From the NCBI GenBank assembly GCA_052145115.1, contig JBKQPG010000044.1:1-64000 (forward strand): a stretch of DNA of 64,000 bases, given 5' to 3'. The DNA comes from CAIVVT01 sp052145115. Its GTDB lineage: Bacteria > Acidobacteriota > Terriglobia > Bryobacterales > Bryobacteraceae. Below the pieces are notes generated by a model. That model saw only the letters and a program-made list of their open reading frames with translations. It did no database searches and was not told the DNA's origin. Every line of letters starts with the position of its first letter. The stretch's first letter is position 1. This document shows, one piece after another, positions 34,952 through 43,477 of the stretch. The translations under genes and the position numbers were made by a program.

Positions 34952-36808
34952 ATGAGCCCGCGACGCCTGTTATGTGTCCTGCTCCTGGTTTCCAGCTCGC
35001 TGCTCGGCCAAGGCTTGGAATGGATCCGGGCCAATTACGCCCAGCAGGAGTTCCGCATCCCGATGCGCGACGGCGTGCGATTGTACACGCTGGTCTACAC
35101 GCCTAAGGTCACTGCGCACGCAGTTCCGATTCTGCTGGAACGCACGCCCTACGGCGCCGGCCCGCGCGGCGAGAACAGCTATCGTTCCACGCTGGGGCCT
35201 TGCGCGGCGCTGGCCCGCGCCGGCTATATCTTCGTGTACCAGGACGTGCGGGGCCGCTACCGCAGCGAAGGCACGTTCGTCGAGATGCGGCCGCAGCTCA
35301 ACGGCCGGCATGGGCCGCGGGATATCGACGAGAGCACCGACACCTACGACACCATCGATTGGCTGCTCAAGAACATCCCCGGCCACAATGGCCGCGTGGG
35401 CCTGTACGGCACCTCCTACCCCGGCTTCTACGCCGCGGCGGGGCTGCTCGCGGGGCATCCGGCCTTGAAGGCGGTCTCTCCGCAGGCGCCGATGGTCGAC
35501 CTGTTCCTGGGCGATGACTATGCCCATAACGGCGCGTTTTTCCTGGCCGCCAATTTCGGCTTCTACTGGTTCTTCAACATGACCAGCACCGCGCATCCCG
35601 ACGAGCGTCGGGCGCGCTTCGATTACGGCACCCGCGACGGCTATGCGTTCTATCTCGGCATGGGTCCGCTCTCCAATGCCGAGGAGCGCTATTACCAGCA
35701 CCGCAATCCGTATTTCAGCGACCTGCTGGAGCACACATCCTACGACGAGTTCTGGCGCTCGCGCAGCCTGGAGCCGCATCTGCACGACATTCAGCCCGCC
35801 GTGCTGGACGTGGGCGGATGGTTCGACGCCGAGGATCTGCAGGGGCCGCTGCGGCTGTACCGCGCCGCCTCCACGCGCAGCCCGCGCTCGCCCGTCGTCC
35901 TGGTGATGGGCCCGTGGATGCATGGCGGCTGGCACGACGAGGGGGTCGACCACCTGGGCCCCGTTCAGTTCGGCCAATTGCCCGCGGAGTACTTTGAGAA
36001 CTCCATCGAGACGCGGTTCTTTGAGAAGTGGCTGCGCGACGGCGAGGACCCGAAGCTCCCCGCCGCGTGGGTGTTCGAGACCGGCACCAACCGCTGGCGT
36101 CAATTCGCCGCCTGGCCGCCGCCGGCCGCGCATCGCCGGACCCTATATCTGCGCCAGGGCGGCGGGCTGGCCTTCGATCCACCGCGCGAGTCCGCTGGTT
36201 TCGACGAGTACGTCAGCGACCCCGCCCGGCCGGTCCCGTTCACGTCTTTCATAGCCCTCGGAATGGTTCCGGAGTACATGGTGGACGACCAGCGCTTCGC
36301 CGCCCGCCGGCCCGACGTTCTGGTTTACCAGACCCCGCCGCTCGACACCGCCCTCACGCTGGCCGGACCGCTCGGCGTGCGTCTGCAGGCCTCCACCTCC
36401 GGCAGCGACTCGGACTGGGTGGTGAAGCTGATCGACGTCTATCCCGGCGATACGCCCAACCCGTCGCCGAACCCGACCCGGGTGCAGTTGGGCGGCTATC
36501 AGCAACTGGTGCGCGGCGAGCCCTTCCGCGGCCGCTTCTGGAAGAGCTTCGAGCATCCCCAGCCGCTGCCTGCCAACCAGTTCGTCGAGATCGACTACGA
36601 CATGCCGGACATCTTCCACACCTTCCGGCCGGGCCATCGCATCATGGTCCAGGTGCAGAGCTCCTGGTTCCCGCTGGTGGACCGCAATCCGCAGAGGTTC
36701 GTGCCGAGCATCCCCTTCGCCAAACCTGAGGATTTCGTGCCCGCCACCGAGCGGATCTCCCGTTCAGCGGCGGCTCCGAGCCGAATCGAAGTGCTCGTTC
36801 TGGAGTAA
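34952..36808 (+). CDS. secreted CocE/NonD family hydrolase (X-Pro dipeptidyl-peptidase-like)
   Basis: 618 residues with a signal peptide (MSPRRLLCVLLLVSSSLLG). The alpha/beta-hydrolase domain shows an RDGVRLYTLVYTPK start, VYQDVRGRYRSEGTF near residue 105, and the nucleophile elbow GLYGTSYPGFYAAAG with Ser near 153. A C-terminal beta-sandwich of the X-Pro dipeptidyl-peptidase type follows (DIFHTFRPGHRIMVQVQSSWFPLVDRNP). Members cleave ester or amide bonds in substrates such as acyl-amino acids or N-terminal X-Pro dipeptides. Its position outside any peptide-uptake cluster leaves the substrate open. Periplasmic or secreted. Confidence 0.85.
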   Translation: MSPRRLLCVLLLVSSSLLGQGLEWIRANYAQQEFRIPMRDGVRLYTLVYTPKVTAHAVPILLERTPYGAGPRGENSYRSTLGPCAALARAGYIFVYQDVRGRYRSEGTFVEMRPQLNGRHGPRDIDESTDTYDTIDWLLKNIPGHNGRVGLYGTSYPGFYAAAGLLAGHPALKAVSPQAPMVDLFLGDDYAHNGAFFLAANFGFYWFFNMTSTAHPDERRARFDYGTRDGYAFYLGMGPLSNAEERYYQHRNPYFSDLLEHTSYDEFWRSRSLEPHLHDIQPAVLDVGGWFDAEDLQGPLRLYRAASTRSPRSPVVLVMGPWMHGGWHDEGVDHLGPVQFGQLPAEYFENSIETRFFEKWLRDGEDPKLPAAWVFETGTNRWRQFAAWPPPAAHRRTLYLRQGGGLAFDPPRESAGFDEYVSDPARPVPFTSFIALGMVPEYMVDDQRFAARRPDVLVYQTPPLDTALTLAGPLGVRLQASTSGSDSDWVVKLIDVYPGDTPNPSPNPTRVQLGGYQQLVRGEPFRGRFWKSFEHPQPLPANQFVEIDYDMPDIFHTFRPGHRIMVQVQSSWFPLVDRNPQRFVPSIPFAKPEDFVPATERISRSAAAPSRIEVLVLE

Positions 36809-36900
36809 CCCGGCATCCTGCGCCGGGATGGTCCCTAGGTCGTGGGGCGCCCAGGCGTTCCAGGCCCGTTCCGGGAGGTCGCCGGCAGCCGGTTGCCGCT

Positions 36901-37347
36901 TCAATAGCGGCGGTCCAGGGAGCGTTGCGGCGCGGCCTTGCGCAGAGGCGAATCGTCGGCGCTCCACCAGCGGCCATTGTCCATCCGGCCGGCGAGTTTG
37001 CCCTTGTAATCAGAGTCGCGCGTGGGGTTGACGGTGTACAGGATCAGATCGGCCGGCCCGCCGGGCTTGAGCGGCTGTTCGAGGCTCGAGGGGAAGACGA
37101 ATTTGCCGCGGCCGTCGATGAGGTCCGCGTTGCGCGGAATGGCGACCTCGGAGGCCGGCCCCATGGCCGTGATCCGGCCGTCATCCACAACCACCGTCGC
37201 GTCCTCGATCGGCGGCTGCACCTCGCCGTCGATCAGCGTCGTCCCGGTGATCGCGTAGACCAGGCGCTGGTGATACAGCCGATCGCAGCCGGCCAGGCTG
37301 AGCAGCAGGGCCGCCAGCGCAGCGGCGCGATTTATCGCCCGTGGCAC
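36901..37347 (-). CDS. miniature amidohydrolase-like lipoprotein lacking the catalytic barrel
   Basis: About 148 residues from a GTG at 37347. A lipoprotein-type signal (INRAAALAALLLSLAGC) is followed by a piece matching the N-terminal composite domain of imidazolonepropionase/dihydroorotase-like amidohydrolases (GTTLIDGEVQPPIEDATVVV, GRITAMGPASEV, LIDGRGKFVFPS). It then passes directly to the C-terminal composite segment (PGGPADLILYTVNPTRD, GRMDNGRWW). The roughly 300-residue TIM barrel with the metal ligands is absent, so it cannot be an enzyme of that family. It overlaps the HAD phosphatase gene by 16 bases. It may be a decayed gene or a small beta-sandwich protein, judging by its intact lipoprotein signal. 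Confidence 0.65.
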   Translation of the reverse strand: MPRAINRAAALAALLLSLAGCDRLYHQRLVYAITGTTLIDGEVQPPIEDATVVVDDGRITAMGPASEVAIPRNADLIDGRGKFVFPSSLEQPLKPGGPADLILYTVNPTRDSDYKGKLAGRMDNGRWWSADDSPLRKAAPQRSLDRRY

Positions 37348-38039
37348 AGCAGCGTCTCCAGATCGAGCCCGCGCAGGTCCTCGAGCAGAATGTCGGGCGC
37401 GTGCGGGCGCAACTCTTCCCATGGTACGACGCCCGTGGCCACGGCCACGCTGAGCATGCCGTTGGCGCGCGCCGCGGCGATGTCGTTGGGATGGTCGCCG
37501 ATCAGCGCCACGCGCGCGCCGGGGCGAACAAAGCCCCGCCGGCGCGCCTCGGCCCAGGCCCGCCCGGCGAGCTCCGCGCGCGTGCGGCCCTGCTCGGAGA
37601 AGGCGCCCAGACGGAAGTAGCCGCGCAGTCCCGCGCGCTCCATCTTGCGCCATCCGATGCGGCTGAGGTTGCCCGTCACCAATCCGGCCGGCACGCCGCT
37701 GCGCCGCAGAGTTCGGAGCAGCCGCCGCACGCCCGGGCAGACCCGCGCCCGCAGATCGGGGCAGGTTTTGCGGTACAGCCGCTGGGCCTGGCGCACAATC
37801 GCGGCCATGTGGCGCTGCATCACCCGCTGCGACGCGCCCGCCGCGCCGAGCATGGCGCGCAGAATGTCGCGATCGAGCATCCCCTGCACGGGGATGCCCT
37901 CCGTAGTGGCTCGCAGTCCCGTTACCCGCAGCAGCGCGCCCTCCAGCGCGGCGCGATGCTGCGGCCCGGCGCGGCGGATTAGCGTGCCGTCGATATCGAA
38001 CAGGATCAGCGCCGCGCCAGCAGTTTCCAGGGCGTGCAT
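37332..38039 (-). CDS. HAD superfamily phosphatase (phosphoglycolate phosphatase-like)
   Basis: 235 residues with HAD motif I LILFDIDGTLIRR near residue 17 (catalytic Asp pair), motif II in SGVPAGLVTGNLS near 119, a motif III lysine or arginine region, and motif IV ARVALIGDHPNDIAAARANG near 178. A four-helix cap lies between motif I and II, as in phosphoglycolate and beta-phosphoglucomutase-type members. It removes phosphate from a small sugar phosphate or glycolate-type substrate in the cytoplasm; the substrate is not certain. It overlaps the lipoprotein gene downstream by 16 bases. Confidence 0.85.
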   Translation of the reverse strand: MHALETAGAALILFDIDGTLIRRAGPQHRAALEGALLRVTGLRATTEGIPVQGMLDRDILRAMLGAAGASQRVMQRHMAAIVRQAQRLYRKTCPDLRARVCPGVRRLLRTLRRSGVPAGLVTGNLSRIGWRKMERAGLRGYFRLGAFSEQGRTRAELAGRAWAEARRRGFVRPGARVALIGDHPNDIAAARANGMLSVAVATGVVPWEELRPHAPDILLEDLRGLDLETLLCHGR

Positions 38040-38101
38040 TCACCGCCCATCATAAGCCGTCCGCGGCCCGGCCCGGCACAAGTCTTGGTCGCAATGTCGT
38101 T

Positions 38102-38647
38102 TTGAAAGCTATCCGCACCCTTGCCGAGAGTCTAGACTGGAAGTACACGATGCAGCTCATCCAGGCCGGGAAGCACCAGTACGTGGCCCTCGAGTTTGAC
38201 CAGGAGCTCCTGCGCCAGGGGGCGCACGAGAGCGGCTTCGAGATCGAAATCGACGACCAGCCGCGGGTGCTCAATGTGCTGCTGAAAGCGCCTGACCGCG
38301 AAGGTCCGCTGCTGGTGTTCGACGCCGCCGACACGGCCAACACCGGCTGGTTCTCGCGCTGCACCTTTTACATCGATGGCCGCACCGGCGCCGTCCTCCA
38401 GACCCCCTTCTTCGTGGCCAACCGCTTCGATGCGCCCGGCCGGGTCAACCCCAAGGCACTGTCGATCCAACTGTTGAAAGAGCTCCCGGCCCATTTCCGC
38501 CTGCCGGGCCGCCAGCCGGTGGCGGAAAAGACCATCTACGCCGTGTTCTTCAACTTCCTCACGGCGCTGCAGAAGGTCGGCGTCGGGCTATGCGGACCGG
38601 GCGCGGTGCGGCCGCTGGCTGGCCGGACGGACGCTCCGGCGCGCTGA
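38102..38647 (+). CDS. hypothetical protein
   Basis: 181 residues from a TTG at 38102; an ATG at 38150 is an alternative start. I do not recognise the family. It is a mixed alpha/beta protein with a strand-rich centre (PLLVFDAADTANTGWFSRC, TFYIDGRTGAVLQTPFFVANRFDA) and helix-rich ends, and has no signal peptide, membrane helix or metal motif. It is the only plus-strand gene between two minus-strand neighbours, so it is probably its own transcription unit. The C-terminal 25 residues look unstructured. Confidence 0.6.
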   Translation: MKAIRTLAESLDWKYTMQLIQAGKHQYVALEFDQELLRQGAHESGFEIEIDDQPRVLNVLLKAPDREGPLLVFDAADTANTGWFSRCTFYIDGRTGAVLQTPFFVANRFDAPGRVNPKALSIQLLKELPAHFRLPGRQPVAEKTIYAVFFNFLTALQKVGVGLCGPGAVRPLAGRTDAPAR

Positions 38648-38658
38648 GGGTAGGGCGG

Positions 38659-40026
38659 TCAAGAGCGCGTTTGGACCACCGCCATCGCCTCGGCGACCAC
38701 GGCTTCGACCTCCTGGCGATAGGCGTCGCGCAGCTCCGGCGTCGTCGCCTCGAACCGCAGCACCAGCACGGGCTGGGTATTGGAGGCGCGCACCAGGCCC
38801 CAGCCGTGCGGGAACAGCATGCGCACGCCGTCCACGTCGATCACTTCCTGGCGCGTCTGGAAGTAGGCCTTGACGCGTTCCACCACTTCGAACTTCCTGT
38901 CGTCGGGGCAGTCGAGACGCAGCTCCGGCGTCACGAAGAGCTGGGGCAGCATCTCGGTCTGCGCCGAAAGCGGACGGCCGCTGGCGGCCACGATCTCGAT
39001 CAGCCGGCAGGCGGCGTAGAGCGCGTCGTCATAGCCGTAGTAGCGGTCAGCGAAGAACATGTGGCCCGACATCTCGCCGGCCAGCGCGGCGTGCAGCTCC
39101 TTCATCTTCGCCTTGATGAGCGAGTGGCCGGTCTTGTACATCACGGCGTTGCCGCCCAGGCGGCGCAGCTCGTCGTACATCACCTGCGAACACTTGACCT
39201 CGCCGATGAAGGTCGCGCCGGGGTGGCGCGTCAGGATCTCGCGGCCGAAGATCAGCAGCAGCGTGTCGCCCCAGATGACGTTGCCGTGCTCGTCCACCGC
39301 GCCCAGCCGGTCGCCGTCGCCGTCGAAGGCCAGCCCCAGCTCGGCGCCCGTAGCGGCCACTGCGCGCTGGAGGGCTTCGAGGTTCGGCTCGAGGGTCGGA
39401 TCGGGATGGTGGTTCGGAAAGCGGCCGTCGGGTTCGAAGAACAGCTCCACCGGTTCCACATTCAGCAACGGCAGGAGCTTGCGCAGAGCCGGTCCGGCCA
39501 CGCCGTTGCCGGTGTCGAAGACCGCCTTGACGCGGCGCGGGTATTTGAATTGCGGCGCAATTTCGGCGACGTACGGAGTGAGCGCGTCGAACTTGGCGAA
39601 GGCGCCGGCGCCGGTTTCAAAGTCGCCCTCGCGGACGATGCGTTCGATCTCCTGGATCTGGGCGCCGTAGATGGTGCCGTCGCCCATCATCGTTTTGAAG
39701 CCGTTGTACTGGGGCGGATTGTGGCTGCCGGTGATCATGACGCCGCCGTCGGCTGCCACGCGATGGACCGAGTAGTAAAGCAGCGGGGTCGGCGCGGCGC
39801 CGATCGAGGTCACATCGCAGCCGGCTGCGCGGAGGCCGCGCACGAGGGACTCATGGAGTCGCGGCGAACTGAGGCGCACGTCGCGCCCGACGTTGACGCG
39901 CGGGCCTTTATTCCGGCGCAGGAATGTCCCCAGCCCGCGCCCCAGTTGCTCGACGCCCGCAGCGGGCAATTCGAGGTCGGCCAGGCCGCGGATGTCGTAT
40001 TCGCGAAAGATAGTGGGCGGCAGCAT
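38659..40026 (-). CDS. phosphomannomutase/phosphoglucomutase (alpha-D-phosphohexomutase)
   Basis: 455 residues, full length for the bacterial ManB/AlgC group. The active-site phosphoserine loop is MITGSHNPPQYNGFK near residue 97, the metal-binding loop FDGDGDRLGAVDEHG near 234, the sugar-binding loop EMSGHMFFADRYYGYDDAL near 318, and the phosphate-binding RASNTQPVLVLRFEA near 415. It interconverts hexose 1- and 6-phosphates (mannose or glucose) and feeds nucleotide-sugar synthesis for glycogen or polysaccharide. It is upstream of mscL on the minus strand? No: mscL (stop at 40084) lies upstream in the direction of transcription, 57 bases away, so the pair may share a transcript. Confidence 0.92.
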   Translation of the reverse strand: MLPPTIFREYDIRGLADLELPAAGVEQLGRGLGTFLRRNKGPRVNVGRDVRLSSPRLHESLVRGLRAAGCDVTSIGAAPTPLLYYSVHRVAADGGVMITGSHNPPQYNGFKTMMGDGTIYGAQIQEIERIVREGDFETGAGAFAKFDALTPYVAEIAPQFKYPRRVKAVFDTGNGVAGPALRKLLPLLNVEPVELFFEPDGRFPNHHPDPTLEPNLEALQRAVAATGAELGLAFDGDGDRLGAVDEHGNVIWGDTLLLIFGREILTRHPGATFIGEVKCSQVMYDELRRLGGNAVMYKTGHSLIKAKMKELHAALAGEMSGHMFFADRYYGYDDALYAACRLIEIVAASGRPLSAQTEMLPQLFVTPELRLDCPDDRKFEVVERVKAYFQTRQEVIDVDGVRMLFPHGWGLVRASNTQPVLVLRFEATTPELRDAYRQEVEAVVAEAMAVVQTRS

Positions 40027-40083
40027 AAAGGGAGTAAGGGGTCTGCTTAGCTTCCATCATGCATGATGCCAGACCACTTCCAG

Positions 40084-40461
40084 CTAGGCCGCCGGTTTGG
40101 GCAGGTTGTCGCCTTCCAGTTTGGTAAAGCGATTGACCTGCCTGATGACGACGAAGATGGCCAAGGCGACGATCAGGAACTGGACCGCGTTGTTGATAAG
40201 GTTGCCGTAGCCCAGCACCACCACGCCCGCTTTCTTGGCTTCGGCGAGGTTGGTGAAAACCGCGTGCTTGGGATTGCTCAGAACCACGAACTGGTTGGCC
40301 AGGTCGACGCCGCCGGTGACGATACCGACGAGCGGGTTGATGATGTCCTCGACCAGGGAGTTGACAATTTTGCCGAAGGCGGCACCGATCACCACGCCGA
40401 CGGCGAGGTCGATGGCGTTGCCCTTGACGGCGAATTCCTTGAATTCCTGCACAAAGCCCAT
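40084..40461 (-). CDS. mscL: large-conductance mechanosensitive channel MscL
   Basis: About 125 residues from the ATG at 40461 (MGFVQEFKEFAVKGNAIDLAVG); an ATG four codons earlier is an alternative. The MscL signature is the first membrane helix IDLAVGVVIGAAFGKIVNSLV. The second helix (VQFLIVALAIFVVIRQVNRF) and a short charged C-terminal tail follow. The protein opens a wide pore in the inner membrane when turgor rises, releasing solutes. It precedes the phosphohexomutase gene with a 57-base gap on the same strand. The region upstream of it carries the repeat cluster. Confidence 0.93.
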   Translation of the reverse strand: MGFVQEFKEFAVKGNAIDLAVGVVIGAAFGKIVNSLVEDIINPLVGIVTGGVDLANQFVVLSNPKHAVFTNLAEAKKAGVVVLGYGNLINNAVQFLIVALAIFVVIRQVNRFTKLEGDNLPKPAA

Positions 40462-40571
40462 GGGTGGGAGCATAACACGAAGCCGCTACCGGTCGGCGAG
40501 ATTGTGATGGGAACGGGATCCCCGGCGGGCTCCCTGCGGCAGCCCAGAAGGCGCAAAAAACAAAAAAGAGA

Positions 40572-40724
40572 GGAACAAAGCCAAATGTCGACTTTTCTTT
40601 TTAGAATAAGGGACTTAAATGGCTATCCTCCGATAGATTATTCGCTATATATTCATTTTTCGAAGAGCACTGATGACGGACCGCAAGAGCGGGCTACCAC
40701 CCTCAGCTTAGACCCGCTGTCAAG
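40572..40724 (+). repeat. dispersed intergenic repeat, copy 2
   Basis: The copy begins GGAACAAAGCCAAATGTCGA and ends with CTGTCAAG. It shares with copy 3 the blocks CTTTTTAGA, GACTTAA, GGCTATC and TATTCGCTA in the same order and with nearly equal length (153 and 155 bases). Copy 1 at 10017-10202 matches at both ends and several internal blocks. The first 45 or so codons stay open in one frame in all three. Confidence 0.65.
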
Positions 40725-40795
40725 TTGTTTTGACCGGGGCGTCGGCCGGTCGAAAGACCAGGCGCTGAAAATGGAACCCGGCTGGGGGGACCAAA

Positions 40796-40835
40796 CGTCG
40801 GCAAGAATGCCGACGCGGCAGACAGGAATGTCTGC
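40796..40835. repeat. twin-hairpin REP-like element
   Basis: Two perfect hairpins: CGTCGGCA-AGAA-TGCCGACG at 40796-40815 and GCAGACA-GGAA-TGTCTGC at 40818-40835, with GAA-rich tetraloops. The layout matches the element at 11618-11655, where the second hairpin is GCAGACG-TGGC-CGTCTGC. It lies between two copies of the dispersed repeat. Confidence 0.6.
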
Positions 40836-40862
40836 GCCACGATGCAAAAACGCGTTTTGAGA

Positions 40863-41017
40863 GGATCAAAGCCAAATATCGACTTTGCTTTTTAGATACA
40901 AAGACTTAAGAGGCTATCTTTCGGGCAGATATTCGCTAATTGTTCGGTTTTCAAAGAACATTCTTGACAGGCGCGCAAATGCGGACTCCCTGATTGATCT
41001 TAAGCCCGCGTGTCAAG
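40863..41017 (+). repeat. dispersed intergenic repeat, copy 3
   Basis: This copy runs from GGATCAAAGCCAAATATCGA to CGTGTCAAG, parallel to copy 2 and 138 bases downstream of it. It carries TCAAAGAAC like copy 1 and TTCTTGACAGGCGCGC just after. In reverse complement the conserved end gives TTGACA, but no consistent -10 box follows across the three copies. Confidence 0.65.
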
Positions 41018-41040
41018 CACGGGAAGCATGCCGATCCCCC

Positions 41041-42279
41041 CTACGGCACCTGGACTTTGGTAGCGCGGTCAATTTCGTGCTTTTGGGCGAGGGTGAAGGG
41101 GGAGGAGAGGTATTTGCGGGCCTCGTGGGCAGGGTCGGAGGCGGGGGTGAAGGCAATGGCGGCGGTGTAGGCCTGGAGGGCGTCCTGGCGGCGGCCGCGG
41201 ATGTCGTAGCACTGGCCGAGGCGGAGCCAGGCGGAGGGGCCGGAGTTGGGGTCGAGGGCGGCGGCGTGGGCGGTGGCGCGCTGGAGCTGGCCGATGGCGG
41301 CGTCGAAGTCCTCATACCAGAAGAGGAGATTGCCACGGGCGAACTGGATGCGCTCCTGGGGGAGGGTGCGGAAGCCGGGGGCGCCGGTGCGCTTGAGGCG
41401 GTCGATGTCGTCGAGGGCCTGGAGGGCTTTGTCCTTGTCACCCATGTCGGCGTACATCTGGGAGAGCTCGAACAGGACGAGGAAGTTGCGCGGGTAGCGG
41501 GCGTGGAGCTGCTCGATCAGAGGGATGACCTCCCACGGGCGGCGCTCGCGGCGGGCGATGACGCCGAGCAGGATCCGGGCATCGACTTTGTTGTCGACGC
41601 CCTTTTCGGCGACCAGGCGGAGGGCGCGGATGCCCTGCTCGCGATCGCCGTGGAAGCCGGCGAGGAAACCGATCATGCGGTAGAAGAGGGGCAGCGAGCC
41701 GACCAGGTAGTCGTGCATGCCCTGCATCATGCGCGCGTCGACGCGGGCGGGGTCCATCTCGGTGACGCGGTTGTGGAGCTTGCGGGCAGCGGTAGCGTCG
41801 CGGAGGGCGTCCAGCCAGGCCTTGCGCACCAGGTATTCGTAAGTGCTGCGGAAGCCGAGGGCGATGCCCTGGGCGTAGTGGGCGTCTTCGTCGTTGGGAT
41901 GGGCGGCGAGGGTCTTGTCGGTCAGATCGAGCACCGTGTCGATGGAGCTGGAGAAGAGGCGCTGCTCGTCGGGGGTGGGCTCCATTTTGGGCCGACGGAG
42001 GAAGGGGTTGCCGCCGGTGACCATCTGGCTTTCCAGGGCGCCGCAGCGGTACATCATGCCGAAAAGGACGGCTTCGGCGAGGTGGTTGTAGCGGTCGGGA
42101 TCGGCGGGGCGGGCGGCGATGGCGCGCTGGAAGATGGAGATGGCTTCGGGGTATTCGATGTTGTAGAAGTGTTCGAAGCCCGCGGCGACGAGAGGGTCGA
42201 GCGGCGGCCGGGGCGACGGCGGCGCGCTCCGCGGCGGCGCCGCGGCGAGCAGCGCCAGCAGAAGTGTGACGGCCCGCAT
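41041..42279 (-). CDS. TPR-repeat protein with signal peptide
   Basis: 412 residues with a signal peptide (MRAVTLLLALLAAAP) and a short proline-rich linker. Tetratricopeptide-like repeats fill the rest (FYNIEYPEAISIFQRAIAA, YADMGDKDKALQALDDIDR, YDIRGRRQDALQAYTAAIA). The middle third, with conserved aromatic and arginine residues (MHDYLVGSLPLFYRMIGFL), is less repeat-like. It is probably a periplasmic or outer membrane-associated scaffold. It lies 28 bases downstream of the queG gene on the same strand, so the two are likely cotranscribed, although a functional link is not obvious. Confidence 0.75.
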   Translation of the reverse strand: MRAVTLLLALLAAAPPRSAPPSPRPPLDPLVAAGFEHFYNIEYPEAISIFQRAIAARPADPDRYNHLAEAVLFGMMYRCGALESQMVTGGNPFLRRPKMEPTPDEQRLFSSSIDTVLDLTDKTLAAHPNDEDAHYAQGIALGFRSTYEYLVRKAWLDALRDATAARKLHNRVTEMDPARVDARMMQGMHDYLVGSLPLFYRMIGFLAGFHGDREQGIRALRLVAEKGVDNKVDARILLGVIARRERRPWEVIPLIEQLHARYPRNFLVLFELSQMYADMGDKDKALQALDDIDRLKRTGAPGFRTLPQERIQFARGNLLFWYEDFDAAIGQLQRATAHAAALDPNSGPSAWLRLGQCYDIRGRRQDALQAYTAAIAFTPASDPAHEARKYLSSPFTLAQKHEIDRATKVQVP

Positions 42280-42307
42280 GCGCTCTCCATCCTTTCATAT
42301 TGGCAAT

Positions 42308-43477
42308 TCACAGCGGCATTTCAGGCCGGCATTCCGCAGCGGCGTTGGGCTTGGGATTTTCAGGCTGGAATTCGATGCCGGCGGGGCCGGGAACCGGCGG
42401 CGCGGCGGACTGCCCGAGGCGCCGGAGAGCCCAGCGGGCGTGTTCGGCGACGCCGGGATCGGAAGAGGCGGCGAGGCGCTCGAGAACGGGGCGGCAGCGC
42501 GGGTCGCCGGAGTTGCCCATGACGGTGGCGGCGTTGCGGAGCAGGCCGGAGCGGCGGGCGCGCCAGAGCGGAGTGCGGCGGAAGCGGGCGCGGAATTCGG
42601 TGTCGGTAAGGGAGGCGATGGCGACGGGGTCGGGGCGGGCGTGGAGGGGCTGGAAGGCGGGTTCCGCGGTGACGGGCGCGCGGGAGTTCCAGGGGCAGAC
42701 GTCCTGGCAGATGTCGCAGCCGAAGAGCAGGTCGCCGGTGGGGGCGCGCAGGGGCTCGGCCGTGGGGCCGCGCTGCTCGATGGTGAGGGTGGAGATGCAG
42801 AGGCGGGCGTCGAGCTGCCACCTCGGGCCGGAGGGGCCGGGATGGGGAACCAGGGCCTGGGTGGGGCAGGCGTCGATGCAGCGGCGGCAGACGCCGCAGC
42901 GGCCGGGTGGGGACGAGTCGGGCGGGAGGGCGACGGAGACGAGGATCTCGCCCAGGAATAACCAGGAGCCGAGGGGCTGGTTGATCAGGCAGGTGTTCTT
43001 GGCGATCCAGCCGAGGCCGGCGGCCTGGGCATAGGCGCGCTCGAGCAGCGGCGCGGTGTCGACGCAGAGGCGGGCGTCGAAGGCACCCCAGGCTGCTTGC
43101 AGGGCGTCGAGGAGGCGTTGCAGGGCGGCGCGGAGGACGTCGTGGTAGTCGCCGGAGCCCCAGGCGTAGCAGGAGACTCTTCCGGAGCCGGGCGCGGGTT
43201 CCGGCTCTTTTGTTTTGTATAACTTGCCGACGCAGAGGACGCTTTTCGCCGTGGGCAGGAGCTGGCGCGGGTCGGCGCGGGCGGCGAGGCGATGGTCGGC
43301 CAGGTAGTCCATCGGGCCAGCTAGGCCGGCCTCAACCCATTGCCGATAAAAGACAAACTTGGACAGGGGGAGGGCCGGGGCGACGCCGGCGAGCTCGAAG
43401 CCGCAGGCGCGGGCGAGTTCAATGAACCGTCGCCGGGTGGGGGTCTCGCGCTGCGGCGCTATCTCCATGCAAATCAT
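42308..43477 (-). CDS. queG: epoxyqueuosine reductase QueG
   Basis: 389 residues, typical of QueG, which reduces epoxyqueuosine to queuosine in tRNA using cobalamin and two [4Fe-4S] clusters. The two ferredoxin-type cysteine motifs are CGVCRRCIDACPTQAL near residue 197 and FGCDICQDVCPWNSRAP near 252. The N-terminal RADPRQLLPTAKSVLCVG and WIAKNTCLIN stretches are also typical. The C-terminal part has HEAT-like helices (RRSGLLRNAATVMGN, EHARWALRRLG). It is the last step of queuosine synthesis and needs B12, which matches the B12 transporter in this window. Confidence 0.92.
   Translation of the reverse strand: MICMEIAPQRETPTRRRFIELARACGFELAGVAPALPLSKFVFYRQWVEAGLAGPMDYLADHRLAARADPRQLLPTAKSVLCVGKLYKTKEPEPAPGSGRVSCYAWGSGDYHDVLRAALQRLLDALQAAWGAFDARLCVDTAPLLERAYAQAAGLGWIAKNTCLINQPLGSWLFLGEILVSVALPPDSSPPGRCGVCRRCIDACPTQALVPHPGPSGPRWQLDARLCISTLTIEQRGPTAEPLRAPTGDLLFGCDICQDVCPWNSRAPVTAEPAFQPLHARPDPVAIASLTDTEFRARFRRTPLWRARRSGLLRNAATVMGNSGDPRCRPVLERLAASSDPGVAEHARWALRRLGQSAAPPVPGPAGIEFQPENPKPNAAAECRPEMPL

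Larger units (their letters stand above)
40474..41040. other. 567-base intergenic region with repeat cluster, no gene
   Basis: No real gene is seen. The gap holds two copies of a dispersed repeat (40572-40724 and 40863-41017) with a twin-hairpin REP-like unit between them (40796-40835). The long plus-strand ORFs that cross this gap are the antisense shadows of mscL and the TPR gene. The AT-rich blocks of the repeats stand out against the GC-rich surroundings. Confidence 0.65.

Noticed and set aside
40063..42522. Two long plus-strand ORFs over the mscL gene, the repeats and the TPR gene
   Set aside because: They are antisense to real genes. Only the short part lying in the dispersed repeat is of interest, and it is listed as a repeat.
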